A stretch of 64,000 nt of DNA from Branchinecta lynchi. Lineage: Eukaryota; Arthropoda; Branchiopoda; Anostraca; Branchinectidae. The stretch covers positions 18,724,212 through 18,788,211 of the forward strand of contig JAKZAP010000021.1 of assembly GCA_023053575.1 (NCBI GenBank), in the 5' to 3' direction. The first letter of the stretch is position 1; every line of letters begins with the position of its first letter. A program made the translations under genes and the position numbers. The notes under the pieces are model-generated. The model was not told the DNA's origin, did no database searches, and saw only the letters and a program-made list of their open reading frames with translations. Shown here in pieces: positions 20,201 to 35,200 of this stretch.

Positions 20201-23200
20201 CCTCCTGTAATTGTAACTTACTTTGGAGTAGAGGAGGGTTATCCAATCTCTAATTTATACAACCTCAAACCTGGCCTAAATAGGTTGAAAGGAAATTTCA
20301 ATGCAGTTCTAACAAGGTTGTGACTGTCAAGAAGGAAACCCTGAATGACTTAGAACCTGTTTTTGACTGCACAGAACTTTCTAGTGAAATTTAGTATGGA
20401 GAATGTGGAATTCAATACCTGAGGAGGTAAGGGCTGCGTCTACCCTTTCAGCTTTGAAGTCACAGGCCAAGTCCTTTTTCTTATCAAAACATAATGTTCC
20501 AGAACATAATTTCCTTTCTTTTTTTTTCCTTCCTTTTTTTGGGGGGGTGGGGGGGCAAGGGCGCTTTGGTGATGGAAGATCGTTCACTAGTGGATATTTC
20601 TTGTCAGTTTGTTCTGTCTTCATTCTTCTTTTCATTTGGCTGTCTAAAAATGTTCAAGTTGAAAAATTATGGCACAAAAATTCTTCTAAGATCATAAGAA
20701 AAGAAAAAACAAACTAAATTTCACAATTTATGCAGTGAAAGTAACCAAATATCTGGTGAGGGATTAAGATAAGTTTTCAGTGCAGTATTTTCTCAAGGTC
20801 AAACATCAGCCCTTCAGCAAACAGAAAAAAAAAAAGGCTCGGGATTGTTCTGGGCAAGGAAACAGAATGTTAGACTGAATCTTTAAGCCAAATTGCTTGA
20901 AAAGCCTTTTGTTGCCACATACAGTTAAATGAATATTTAAAACAATACACTTTGCATCACTCAATATTTTCCTTTATTTAAAGGATACTTTAAAAATTGG
21001 CAAATATTAATTATTTTAGCTTCTTTTCTTGAACATCAGGGAACTTAAGATTATAACCTTTGTGAAAATTGCCCCTAAAACTTAAGATTTGCCCCATTCT
21101 AACAGACATTTAAATTGATTTGTTTTTTTGAAAATTTCAGAAGTTTTAACGTATCCAACTCTGAATGAGATCGAACCTGTGCAAAGGCCAACTAAGGCAG
21201 GCTATGGCAAATGCATTTAAAATTGTCCCAGCTGCTGAAAAGTTTGGTCTATGCTAACTGGCATTTAACTGGTTTATCTTCCAGTGGAAGAGTGTTCTTG
21301 GCTTGAATATTTGTAAGTTAGAATCATTAGAATTTCTGTATAGCCCATGTTCAAATGCTGGGCCATGCCAGCATTAGACTTAAAGTGTTGGTCTGAAGCA
21401 GATCTGTTTGTTGCTGTATTTATTGACAGTAGGTAGGGTAAGTAGGTATTTCCTTTTCTTCTTTCCTTCCTTGAGAGAATCAGAAATCAAATAACTTCCC
21501 TGTGGCCTTGGACAGTCTGTAGGTTGAATAATTATAAGCTAATGGCTCACCAAAAACAGTATAATTTTTTAATTATCTTATATTTAATGTTTCTAGGGAA
21601 GAGGAAGAGGCGGAAACAGGATCCCAGTTCCTCCGATGTCAAGTTCATTTGTTTCAAAGGACGTACTAAACCCTGTCAAAGCTGAGGCTACCTTACCTTT
21701 GCTGGCTGCTCAACCTGTTGCTGAACCTGCAGCCATTAATGTTCCTAACATACCCATTCCTGGGATTACTGGTAAGTTTCCCGTAACATAGTTCATGTAC
21801 TGCTTTTATTATTATTTTTGATTTCCACCATTTCAGTGAGCAAACTACAAAAATAATAGAAGAAGCCACTCCTGTGCTGACCTAGTAACCCCGTCACACT
21901 AAGCTTGAAATACTGCAGATTTCTCTTTGGATTACCTGGCTGTAAGCAGTTCTACTTTCCTGCAGAGATTTGAGAATTTGTCCCTGCGAGTTTTTTGAAG
22001 TTTCTGCCACAGCTGTGATGAGGCAACAATCCTCTGGGAATGTGACTGACCTTTGATGACTTGTTCTTGTTTGTTGTTTGAAGGTTGACGTTTATTGAGC
22101 TTCAGCTCATACGCGCTCATACCACTGGGTATGCGTGAACATATGTAAGTATTTTACAATACTTTACTTTAGCCAATACCTCCACATCATATTCAGATCA
22201 GAGAAATATTTAGCGAATAGGCTAACAGCGAACAGTCAATAATGTAAAGGGGTAGGGGGTCTTCCTCGAGAGGTCGTCTGAATCTGGGTAAGCATTCCTC
22301 ACTGACTTTCTTCCTTTTCTCACTATTTTCCGGTTCCGGGTCAATCATGAATCTAAAATTACGTAAATCACTAATTAATTCACTCTCTGTGCTCGTCCTA
22401 AAATTAACATAAAATATTATTTACAATTTAAAAATAAAAACTTGTCTTACAAACACATATAAAACTTCTACTTCTTACAAAACTTTCAAATATATCACAG
22501 ACAATTTCCTCGCCCAAGCCGGGGCACTTGAATGACCAAAGATAGACCTCACAGAAAAGGCACCAAATTTAAGCATCATATTTTCTTTTAGTTTGACTCT
22601 TTGGGCATCATACTTTTTGCAAGCTAGCATTATGTGTCTAAAATCATCATCAGCAGCATCTGATTCAGACTGTTTCCACTTAAACAGCATTTTCTTCGTT
22701 TTTGCATGACCAGTCCTTCTCCTAAATATAGTTGAGGCAGTTTGCAGAATCAGATCATCTGGAGGTGGTCAGCACTCATAACAAGACCAAAGGTTCCGAT
22801 GGGATCCCAAAAATCTAACATTTGATTCAAATGATTGGGTCATGGCTTCGCCATTCAGTCTTCCTCAGATTCCTTGAATAATTTTTACTGTTAAAATAAA
22901 GTTCAAAAATCTATTCAGCATGTCTCCTTGTCCCGATACCGAATCTCTAATCGATTTCAGAAACAACTTTCAGCTTCAACCAAATTTCCAGTATCAGCCG
23001 AATTCGTGATGAACCATTTGTCCAGCAAGAAAACCAAGTTCAGATATGGATTCAGCGGACCTCCTTACCGCGGTATCTTATTAGCTTATAAAACATACAT
23101 GTTTTACCGTAAATTCAAAACCCCTCCTCTGCCTAAAGGACTAAAGGACCCATCTACGAACTTGACCTGTACTTTACCAGTGGATCCTCATTGAACAGCA

Positions 23201-26200
23201 TCCTCTCTTGAACATAATATATCAACCCGTTCGACCTTTGATTACAGTAGATCTCTCCGACGTCACACAGAATAAACAAATGAATGCCGGCATCCAGGCG
23301 CAGAGCTATACTGGTTTGAGAATAAAGGGTTACGAATGCTAAAGCCAAAAACTGGTCGACAAATTTTGCGTCCGGTTTTTGCGGATTCCGGATGAACTAC
23401 TTGTCCGGCAAGAAAATAAATTTCATATTCGGATTCAGCGTGTCTCCTTACCCCTGAAATCAACTATCTCAGTAGCTTTTAAAAAAATGTTTTCTTTGCC
23501 CCTTAATTTGAAACTCCCCGACCCGTAAATATAGAGCTACAGAGCCCATCTTCGAACTTGAACTGCACTTTGACCCAAAGAGTCATCGTGTCAAATATGA
23601 ACAAAATATCTCAACCCCGTCGAGAGTTATCGTGCTACCAGACACACGGACGGATAACTTTTGCGATGTCATAGGTATCCCTCCACTTACGTTTTGGGAT
23701 CTCAAAAACTTGAATCATCCACTTGCATCCACCAATGCCTGCTTGAATGCATTTAAAAACTCTTCAGTAGATAACTTTGTGAGAGTTTCTTCACCATGAG
23801 CACTCCCCACTTTGCTAATTGGTGAGCACTTACGTTACCAGGAATGTTGTTACCTTTGATGACTGTTAAGACAAATGTTCAGATCCGAATTTGGGGTAAA
23901 CTCTGTTGCACCAGACTTGTTTTGATTTTATTTCAGGTTTCTCAAATTGTTTTCCAAAAAAAATGTATAAGGCTTTAGTTGTGAAAATACCAACCGTAGC
24001 ATCTGTTTCATGTCTTTGCTTTAGCGTTCGGTAGTCGCCTCGCCTCCTGTCGTAGGTGTTTTCTCTTAAGGCGTATTCTCGCCGTTCCCAGAGGACTCTT
24101 CGGGGAATGGAAGGGAACGGCAAGAATAGAGGAGTCACTCCTCGCGTACTCCGCCTACGGAAAACAACGAGAACACGGGGATTGCTTTTAACATATATTT
24201 TGTTCTAAAAAAAAAAAATACAGGTTGACGAAATTCGTCTGGATACAGTTTATTTTTGGTTTTATTTATTTTGATTCTTTTTAATTAATTCTATATTGCA
24301 CCAACACCAGCAAAAATTGATTCCCCTCCAAATCTGGAAGAGAGACCTTTTTGATGGTGGTGATGATAATCGGAACATTCCCCGCCCGTGGGGACTCGCG
24401 AAAATACGGGGAGTGAGTCCCCGGGACATACAAAATCCGGGGAATTCTTAAGTGGAGTCCTTGGGAGCGGCGAGAAATGCCTTTAGTGGTTGGTTTGAGC
24501 AGAGCAAAATAACTATAGACAGTACCGCCCAAACTTTGAAAAAGTGACACACAGTCAAATCGCAGCAACACTAGCTCCACTAGCAGATACGAACATCCCT
24601 ACCGAACTCAACCAATCGCAGAGCAGAATTATTTTGCTCTGACCAATCGTTAACGAGAGATGGCTAGAATCTACGTCCGGCACTGCACGCGAACAAAGCG
24701 ACGGAGGACCATTTTTGATCCATGGGAAGGATAGGTCTTCGCGTTACCGTCTAGAGTTATTTTCCTCTGGTTTTGAGCAACTTCTATGCAAAAATCGTAT
24801 TCCCTCCTCATCGCCAAAAAGGTCAGCGACAATGGGTTGACCTTTCAAGGCGCATTTCAAGTATATAATGTGCATTGCAGGTGGTGAAGGCACAAAAACG
24901 GAGGAGGATGCAAAACCATCATGGATGAAAAAGCGTACAAGGGAGGAAGAAAAGGGTTTCAAAGTTGCGAAACGCAAGCGAAAGAATGCCCAGATCGTTA
25001 AGGCAGCGTTACCAAGAACGGCTATTAGTGCATTGACCGAAATTGCCATTCAAATGGGAGTACCAGCCCCTGTTTATGAGAATGTCCTGCCAGCTGGGGA
25101 CAAGGCTTCTGATGGATTTTATGCTGATGCTTTGGTAAGTAACTTCTGTGCCGTTTGTATTTTGAATTGCACTGTCAGGTGGACATAAGACTTGAGTGTG
25201 AAATCATTTTGGCATTATTACCACCCTTCTTATGAGGGAGGTAGCTTGCAGCGCAAGAAGTATGATAACATGTAACACGTGTTTGTGCATCCTTGTGCTA
25301 AATGTTATATGTAAATTTTATTCGCAACTAAAAATACATATGAACACAGACGATTTATAACTTTTATAATATCGTTTATTTGTTAAGTTTTCCAAAAAAC
25401 GGTAAGCTAAAATTTACCTTAAATTGCAGCTTCGAGCAATTGGATGGATTTCGCATCCTGTAGCATTGCTCATTGTTTCTTCAGAAATTGTCATGTGAAT
25501 AAAATAAGTTGGTTTGATTTGCTCGACTTTAGGCTCTGATCTAGGACTCTAGGGCAATCTTGGTATATGCCGAATCTTCACTTAATGAGTTCCACAGACC
25601 AACAGCCCTCCACAGATCAGCGTAAAGATTGTCCCTAATACAACAAGTAACGATTAATAGTCATGGCAATGCTGTCAGAGAGATAAGTAAATGTAAGTAA
25701 ACAAAATTACAACTAAAGACACATAACACTAATGTACAGGTCTACCAACAAACGATTTTGAAATTTTGTTGATGCAAGTCGTTTTAAAAGTATTCAAACT
25801 GTCTGATTTTAGGGTTTCTGCTTGTGAGGTCATTATGAGGTTTTCAAATCCGGCTGAAAAATGAATTTTGGTAAATTGTCTGTTTTGGGCATGGTAGGTA
25901 GAGTTCATATGGGTGGACCATGTAAATGGGTCCTTTGGTGATCTTATCGTGCTGACAGACGGACGGGCGACTTTTGCGATGTCATAGGTATCGTTTTGTG
26001 ATCCCAAGAAGGCAGAAAAGCACAAGGCAAAGCAACTTCCTTGTGGAACTCCATTTAGGACCATCGCAGAAGAAGGTAAAGCTTCACCCACTACTGCCTT
26101 TTGCCATCTACCGGTGCGGTTATCACCATTCCATGTCACAGTTCCTGAACCGAGGTGATATGTCTTAAATTTTGTTTAGTAAGAGAGGAACCGATTTTTG

Positions 26201-29200
26201 ACGAACACCTTCGAAAAGTATTGTAAATACAATTGAACAGGGATCCATTTATCTGTCGTCTTAACATGGAACCATGTATGCAATGAGGTGAGTCGCGTGA
26301 TATGCTTAGTGGAAACGCTGACCTTTTCTCTAGTGATTGATGCAGGGGCGTCACGACTGGGGGGAGACGCCCCCCCCCCTCCAATGGTGTCGGTAAAAGA
26401 TAAACGAGTCGGCGCGAAGTGTCGCGATTTTTCGTCAAAACAGTTGATTTTTTGCATGAAAACAGTCGGTTTTTCTGAAAATTGGTCGATTTTTCGTCAA
26501 AATAGTCGTTTTTTTTTAAATCTGTCGATTTTTTTTCAGAACTGTAATTATTTGTTGTTGAAAACGTTCGGTAAATGCCTCGTCCCCTCCCCCCCAAAAA
26601 AAAACAAAAAAACATTCTGGCTAGTAACGCCTCTGATTGGATGATACCTTGGATGGTGAACTTCTGGACTAATTTATACTTGTGAGAGGAACGAGGCAGC
26701 CAATTACAGCAATGTACAATGATTATAGTAGGACGTCTTCAAGGCTTATGAGAATACATCCGGTATGATCATTTTAAGTGTCATATTTCGAAAAAACAAC
26801 ATTTCTAAGGGTCATAACATAAGGGTGATTCTGGCGATCTCTTGGATTCGCTTTCCGAAAAGCAAAGCGGGAATCCGCCAAGCGCAAGAACAAGCAAAAA
26901 GCCGCTGAGCCTCAGTTGCACCTTTACAACTTCTCGCTGACTCACTTTTCTCGCTGACGATCACTTTCCACTTGCAAAGTGGATTCGCTTTCCAAGTGCT
27001 GGTGGAAACTAGCGGAGCGCGAGAACAGCTTTGGAAAGCGAAGCGACTTTTAGCCGAAGTCGCAAGAAAAGCTGGCGCATAAGCTCGCGGAGCTTTCCAA
27101 ACCGCCAGAATCGCCCTATATACAGTAGAGGTATGTTTATTTGGACAGCTACTTGAATGTGAACAGTGCAATTTTGGGCTAAATGGTAGAATGAAGATCC
27201 TAGATATCCTATATAATATCTATGGAGGTGTTTTCATGAGGCCCTTAATTACCTACTCTGGCTAACTGATAGTTAGCTTCTGGTTAGCTTTAGTCACAGC
27301 AAGTACATGAAAATGGCAAAGTTCAAAGTCAACAAACGTTCAAATAAGCATACCTCTACTGCATATGATCGTAGCGTTTAACATAAGGATGCACAAACAT
27401 GTTATCAGACATAACATGTTAACATGACTGTTATCAGACTCGTGATAAGGTAGTTGGTCTTTTGATTTTTATTTGATATCACTTTACCAAATTGCAGTTC
27501 TCAAACGCTGGAATTGTAATTCAGATTCAGATAGAGAAAAATGAGTGTCAGTTAAAGCCTTTATTTTGCATACCTGTTTGACCAGTCTACCACAAATTCC
27601 TGATTTTGGGATAGTGCCATATCTGGTACTCTGACTCAGTAAAATATTGATGATTTTGGTGATGTTCAGAGTATTCAGAATTCCTTCATATTACGTTAGC
27701 TTCCGACATCTAGGATGATATCGGAAAATATATATCATTTATTGACTAAAATAGCAAAGATAGCTAGCGGAGGTAAGTCCCCCTAATAAGATATAGGAAC
27801 AATAACAAATAATACCAAATAAACACTACAAATTATTAAACGAACGAATAAAGCACGGCACAAACGAGTTTACATAGCTTTCAGTTGTGTCTGCTGGTTA
27901 TTTATATTTATTGAGTGAGTTTGAGTACGATTGTTCGGCCTGTTTTTATTTTGCTCAACATACTCGGTGACTGTTGTTCAGAATTCAGACATTTATGACA
28001 AAAAATTGTTATCATATTGCGCCTACGTTGCTCAAGGGAAGGGATATAGTGGACTAGGTTACGGTTAGGGTTCCACAGATAGGCCTGTCCAGCTTTTGGC
28101 ATCAGAACCCAGTGTTTGGAATAGGCCGTCCTAAAATCAGGGATTTATGGTTCGGCTGCTTTTAACGAATGCTTCATTCATATTGTTTTAGTTTTAAAGT
28201 TGCCATTGTGGGAGAATGGACTAACTGGTTACTCTGGTAGTCTGAAAGGGAGGCAAGTACACAGTCAGAAGTTTCATAACAGATAACACTAGGGTTTCCG
28301 AGCAAGGTAGTAAACGATGTGTACTGGAACAAACCTGCAGTACTCATAGGTAGGATGAGTAGGTTTTAGTAGACTACACTTGGGATGTAGTCTGTTGTCG
28401 TGACAATGTTGTGCATATAATGTTATGTATGAGAAACATTGCCAGGAAGTGCCGAAAACCCGGCAAAAAGCATCTGCTGAGTTTTCCAATATCATGACAA
28501 CAAACAAAAAAGCCAGACTTTTCTTTGGCGTGTTTTCGGCTCTTCTGGCAATGATTCGTATGCAACGTTTGTCGCGACAACAGATTACATCCAGTAGCGT
28601 ATATTCTGATTATTTTCGGGAGGGGCGACAGCCCTTATAGGCCAGAAGGGCGAAAAATGTTCGGCGTTTTTGCGTATTTTGACCGTTTTTAACACTAAAA
28701 ATACCTGTAGGTGCAAAAAACACCTTTTAATCTTGTAATCATGCACACTACGACTCAAAAACTGTTTTAAGATCAACTACTGAACCAGACTGTAAATAAT
28801 TTCGATTTAGCTTGTCAATTTGTATATTCGCGTACGTTTTTCCCGTAAAAATACTCCTTTTCCGAGAATTTTGGATGAAGGTCGCCGCTGTCGCCCGTGT
28901 TTCGCACACGTTTTTCCAATTAAAAACTATTTTTCAAGAATTTTGGGGGGGGGGCCGTCGCCCCTGTTGCCCCCCGCTACTAATTACATCGCCAAGAGTT
29001 GTCTGTTCAAAACAACGCATCCTTGGGTTATCAGTTATGAAACTTCTGACAATGTAGTATTTTGGAGACATATTTAGGGAAACGGGAAAACGAGCAGGCT
29101 AACACCTACTATGGTCTTGGGACTTCTCAGCTAGAAACTAAGATCCTAAAAAGTGGAAGTCGCGTCGAATGAATCGCTAAGCTAGATTTAATTCCCCCTT

Positions 29201-32200
29201 CTCTCCCGTTTACTCTAGTTCCAAGGCGTGAGGCATAAGGGCTATGGAGCGAACCACACTAAGGCCAAACAGGCCGCGTGTGAACTGCACGTAAGGGATC
29301 TCATCAAGGCTAATGTCGCTAAGCTAACACCGTCGGCCAAGAAGCGTAAGTGGAGACTTTTCTCGTATAGTTTACACTTGGCCGGTATCATAAGAGGCAT
29401 ATGAACTGTTAGGGACTTCAGCCAGATCTTTAGGGTAGAATGCAACATTGGTGAGCCCATAGAGAGCGTGTTCCACCCTACTTACCGTTGTTACTACGCA
29501 TGATTGTTACTACGCATGACGGCATTTTGCCGTCAAGGCTGGAACGATTTTTCTATTCTCCAGCAGAATATCATGCCACGGCCGAATCCGAGCAATCACG
29601 TTACGGAGATTACAATTACAATTCATTTTTTCCCAAAATTGTGATAATAAAAAATGCATGGGATTGTCAAATTTCAATTTGGTTAATTCACATTAAAATT
29701 GCGGATAAAATAAGGCACAACTGAGTTCAAATAGCGTCCACTGCTATGAGCGGGCGGGTACATTAGCTGAGCTTTCTTAACTGCCCTTGAGATACTACCT
29801 CTTGGGCGAGTATCTGTTCTTCTTTGCGTAGTTACCATGCGTACTACGCCCCCGGGTATGGTAAGCAAATAGTAACTGTAAATTACTATTTCGATAAGGT
29901 TGCAACGGTGAGCGTTGTAACTTTTTATGAGGTTGGATCGAAAATAGTTACTGTTGTTAGAAGGGTGGAACACGCTCAGAGCATGAAGGTAGGCCTGTGT
30001 CAGGATATTTACTGCCCGTTCGAGAAAATTTTGCCCACCCAAACTTTCAGAGTCGTTATACTACGTGCACATACAGTCAACGTCCGAAATTTGGGTACTA
30101 TGGGGAAAACTACACACGATGCGTCAAAATTTTGGAGCGAAGGAGAGAATTCGGATTCGACTGCGAAATTCTGCTGTGTGTGCAAGTACCTTTCGGATGT
30201 GAGTCCGAAACTTCAGGCTCTGGTGCCGCTCCAAAGTGTACTATGGCACTAGTCTCTGCGCATGCTTGAGCTCGGAAGTCTTCGCACACAAATATATTTA
30301 TTGACGACTAAACGAAAATCCGGCTTGTCCGTTTCCCGTTTTAGAAATAAATTGAATTGAATTAAGAATATGTGTCATTTCTGATTCTAGGATCTAAGGA
30401 CCAAATTTCTATACATGCAACTTGACCATCGTTAGCACTAGGGTTACTAGGTGTTCCTTTCCCAGTAACTTTCTTCAGCTCCAATCCATCTGACTTACTT
30501 TTAACAAATAACCCTCCAACCCTCGTATACGCAACGATGTCGGCCCTAAAGGACATCTACAAAAGGATTGCGCATATTCAGAGCCCTCGCTACTATGAGA
30601 AGCAGCGACTATAGATATTCCGATGCATAGCACAGCCTAGAGGACTTGGCTAGATCCAGCGTTCACTCAAGACTATCGAGAATGATGTGGAATTCTGCAC
30701 TTCTCAGTGGCTGAATACGCCAATTCTCCTATCTGGTTTGCTTGTTCATGCCGACTGTCCGCTTCGGCTCATATAAAGCTTATGTACTCTTTATGTCGCT
30801 GGTGGACAGGCAGAAACGCGTAACTCATTTTTTCACGAAAATGAGTATGGTCAAATCATTGAAATCGAGGCCACGGCGCACATTTTGCTCTAGTCAGCGT
30901 GCATAGAGATCGAGATACAGGTAGTGTAAAGTGCAAGTTAATGAAGGCGATGCGGCGATATGTGTTCGATTTTTTAGCCTCCTGAAAAATAAAAATAAAC
31001 TAGTTACGCGTGTCTGCCTGTCCACCAGCGATATGTTACTATAGGCGATGCTTAGTAGTAGAATATAGTATTGTAGATGTTGCTCAACAACCTTAGTTGT
31101 GAGCTATGCCTTGATACCGTCCAAGTGTCAACTATAATCAAGTGAACTGCCATCCTAAAGTGCCTGTCTTTTTTAGCCGAAGATGTGGAAATGATGGAAA
31201 CCGAGAACCCAGCTAAGCGCCCCAGGATTGAAGAGGATTCAACTCCATGGCCAGCCATCTATGCTTTTGCCATGAGCAAATACTTGGAGACCATGCGTGA
31301 GTATACTACCCATGGAGACACGTGGCGTGGTGTTTACCACGTGAGACGTGGAATTTGGCCGTGTTTGGCTTGAAGCACGTTTGACAAGTTGCATATATGT
31401 ACTTAATTAGAGTCTAGACAATGAGGTAATGAAGAAAAATCTATCAATCAGCAATTTTTTTAACCCATATAAACAAGTGCGAAAGCGCTCAAACGTTTCA
31501 TGAGCAAGTACTTGGAGACCATTCGTGGGTATTCTCCCATTCAGCTATGGAGGCACGTGGTGTGGTGTTTACCACGTGCCACATAGAGTTTGGTCTTGTT
31601 TGGCTTAAAGCTCGTTTGACAAGTTGCATATCTTCTTACTAGAATCTAGGAAATAAGGAAATGAAGAGAAATCTCAATCATCAATAATTTTATTAACCGA
31701 TATAAACAGGTGCGCAACCGGTCAAACGTGCCATGAGCATCTCCCCATGCGTGAGTATACCCCCATTCACCTATAGAGGCACGTGGCGTGGTGTTTACCA
31801 CGTTCCACGGGGAATTTGGCCGTGTTTGACTTACAGTACGTTTGACAAGTTGCATATGCACTAGGGGTCGGAACCGTTTCTGTTTTTGGCTAAAACAGTA
31901 CGGTAAAAAACGGAACAGAAACAGAAACGGTGATAAAAAACGGAAAACAGTTTCTGTTTTTCCGGGTTTTTTTTTCGGACAAACAGAAACGGACCATTTT
32001 TACAAAAAAAAAACGGCCGTTTTAACAGGTGTTTCTGGGGTTTTTTTTCCTACTTCTTTGGGTTTATAAGATAACAGTAAGGCGACCATTTGGAACGGTA
32101 AGGCGGCTGTTGGAAAGTGAATAGCGTGAGAAGAGGACAGCGTGACAGGAGAAGGTTGTGAGAGAAGGTCGAGTATAATTGTGTAAGGTGAAAAAATACC

Positions 32201-35200
32201 CATGGTCAAATGCTGGCAGGGGTGAGTATGGAAGTCATACGTATGTGTACCCCTTTTTCTCCAGAAGGGTACCAGGAGCAAAATATTTTAAGGTAAAAAA
32301 TTAATACCAAATTGTTTTAGTTCCCAAAGTACTGTATACTGATACCCCTATGCGGAATAATGGGTACAATTACGTGTGAGGACCATGGTCACCCCAGTCA
32401 GAATGCCCCAGCATTTTGCATGGGCTTCATTCAAGTGCCATATACCGATCACTTTTCGGTCGGTCGGTCTACTGTTCCAGAGTTAGGGTACTTCCAGATG
32501 TGCTAGGACGATGAAACTTGGCAGGCATATCAGGGATCTGACCAAACTAACTTGGAAATAGTCACTTCGACGATCCGACCACCGTGGGGGGAGTGGTGTG
32601 AGGGGGAATCCGAAATATTGACGTATATATATGTATAACTTTGGAACAGGTGATCGGATCTTAATGAAACTTGATATTTCGAAAGATCTACTGTCTCAGA
32701 CGTTCCATTTCAAGTCCGGTTCGGATACGGTGAATGTGGGGGGGGGGGCGGAAATCTTGTGACATGCTTAAAATTGAGCGATTACGATTAAACTTGGTGG
32801 GAAGAACAGCACAAGCCCTTGGTACATCATAGACAGAACTGGACCGGATTTGGGCACTTGGGGGCTCCGGAATTCCGGTGATCCAGAGTTAAGGTACTCC
32901 TAGGTGGGCTAGGACGATGAAACTTGGCAGGAATCAAAGACCCGACCAAATTAACTTGGAAGTAGTCAGTTCCCCGATCCGGGTATCGTGGGGGAGTGCA
33001 GGGAGGAGGAATCCGGAATCTTGAGGTATTGTAACTTTCGAACGGGTGATCGGATCTTAATGAACTTTGATATTTGGATAGACCTTGTTTCTCGGATGTC
33101 CCATTTAAGTACGGACTGGATCCCATAAATGTGGGGAGGGGAAGGGTGGAGGGGAGTACTGGAAATCTTGTGCCACGCTTAGAGTGGACTGATCGGGAAG
33201 AAACTTGGTGGGAAGAACAAGCAGAAGAACTAGGTACACCCAAGACAGAACGGACCGGATTCGTGCACTGTGGGGAAGGTTGGAGGGGTCCGAAATTCCG
33301 GTGATCGCGAGTTAAGGTACTTCCAGGTGTGCTAGAAGGACGAAACTTGGCTAGAACATTAGAGTCTCGATAAGACCTGGTTCGCAAATTGTCACTTTCC
33401 AGATCCCACCGTCCCTTGAAGTACAGAGTAACTACCAGCTCCCTTGAAGTGGGCGCCTTAACAGCAAAGGGAAAAATTACTTTTGACAAACTTTACATTT
33501 CATGCTCCCCCGAGGGTCCATGATCATTTGCGCCACAACGGTTTTGCTTAAAAATTAATGCCTTGCACCCCGAAAGTGCACATCTTTACCGAAAAGTGAA
33601 AAAAAAAAAAATTGAACATTGGAAAAGTTCGGTGGCTCTTTCTTAGTGTATAATTACAGCTTTGTAGAAAAATCTCATCAGAAGTGGGAGCTTGAAGGCT
33701 TCAAGCTTTTAGTACAAAACGATTCGTGCTGCCTATTGGTTGGATTTCCAAAAAATGCGTCTTAACCGACCAATGGGATGATTGGGATGCGAGACTCCGT
33801 TTCGCAAAAGTGTCATTATACCAAAAAGAATTAGCCAGATTAAGATTTCCAGCAAAAGTATTATTATACCAACAAGAAATAGCAAGATTAACGTTTTCAG
33901 CAATTAACCAGTTCAGAATGGTTATCAAAGGCCGATAATTTAGTCTGTAAGTCCTGTACCTCCTTTAATGATGGTGTAAAAAATCCGTTTCGTCGGGTAG
34001 GGTGCAATCTCTCTATTCTGACTAAAAAATCTTTCCTTGCGAAAAGCCGAAAATATCGCTAGATGGCATAATCCGCCGGGAGAATAAAACCCGCTAGATT
34101 ATGCCAGGACGCCACGCGTATAAGTCGGAACAAAAAACGGAAATTTGGAAAAAACAGGCAAAATAAAAACAGAAACGGCTAAAACGGTCATATAAAAAAC
34201 GGAACAGAAACAGAAACGGCATTAAAAAACGGCCACCTGTTTTCTGTTTTTCTGTTATTTAAAAAAAAAAAACAGAACAGAAAACGGTAGTAAAAAAACA
34301 GAAACAGAAACGGTGCCGACCCCTAATATGCACTTACTTGAATCTAGAAAATAAGGGAATGAAGCTAATCTCTCAAATAACGTTCCAAGGACTAACGGAT
34401 CTGTTTTAAAAACTCCGATTATACACGTCCTTGTGGAAGTGTGATTTTTCAAGCTTGAACGCGTGATTTTGATAAGCAGAGTTTTCAGAATATTGTTTCT
34501 TTTCATACTCATGGTATCGTTTTCGTTCCTGTAGAGCTTGGCGATGCCGTGCTGTCTCTCCCGTCTGCCGCCCCACCCCACTTCAGCGCTGGCCCTGGTT
34601 TCATGCCTCCGCGCAACCCCTACAGGGCCCCTATGCCGTATCAAGCAGCAAGAGACTTCTCTGTTCCATCTGACGATGGCTTTGTAAACTATTCAACTGG
34701 ATACCCTGGAAGCTACGGACTTTTTGCCGGAAAGCCCGCGCCGACCCTAAACACACAGCCAATGCACCAACCAGTTAATAGGGTAAGTTCAGACGAATTT
34801 TTGTATTGTTTACTTTTTTTTTTTGTTCGAGCTATCGATAATCCCGCATCTATTTACATTTAGCTTTAAGCCTTGATTGTCGCCATTACTACACATAAAC
34901 TAAACTATATCTGATATTACAAAACGGATACGTCAGCTGAATTTTATTAGAGCCATGTTTCGGCCCTTCTTGGCAAGGGTCCTCTTCAGGCTTAAAGCCT
35001 CAAGTCGGAAAAAACGAACTTGCGGAAAAAGCTGACTTACGCGTTTTGCTTCATATATGATTCGCAGTCAGCTTGGGCTGAAGGAATATTTATAACTAAA
35101 TTATATATTAGACTATGGGAGCTCCCGCATATTCCATATATAATTGTAGTATTGTTTAGAATACAGTACTATTGATCCATCTCGATACATTTTTTCCACG

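Noticed and set aside
26812..27171. 119-codon minus-strand frame in GC-rich DNA
   Set aside because: It coincides with a MITE with inverted ends and 3-bp duplication; composition, not coding, explains the openness.
32827..33489. 220-codon minus-strand open frame
   Set aside because: It is antisense to the tandem GATGAAACTTGG units inside the hAT element, has no domain, and its internal repetition simply mirrors the DNA repeat.
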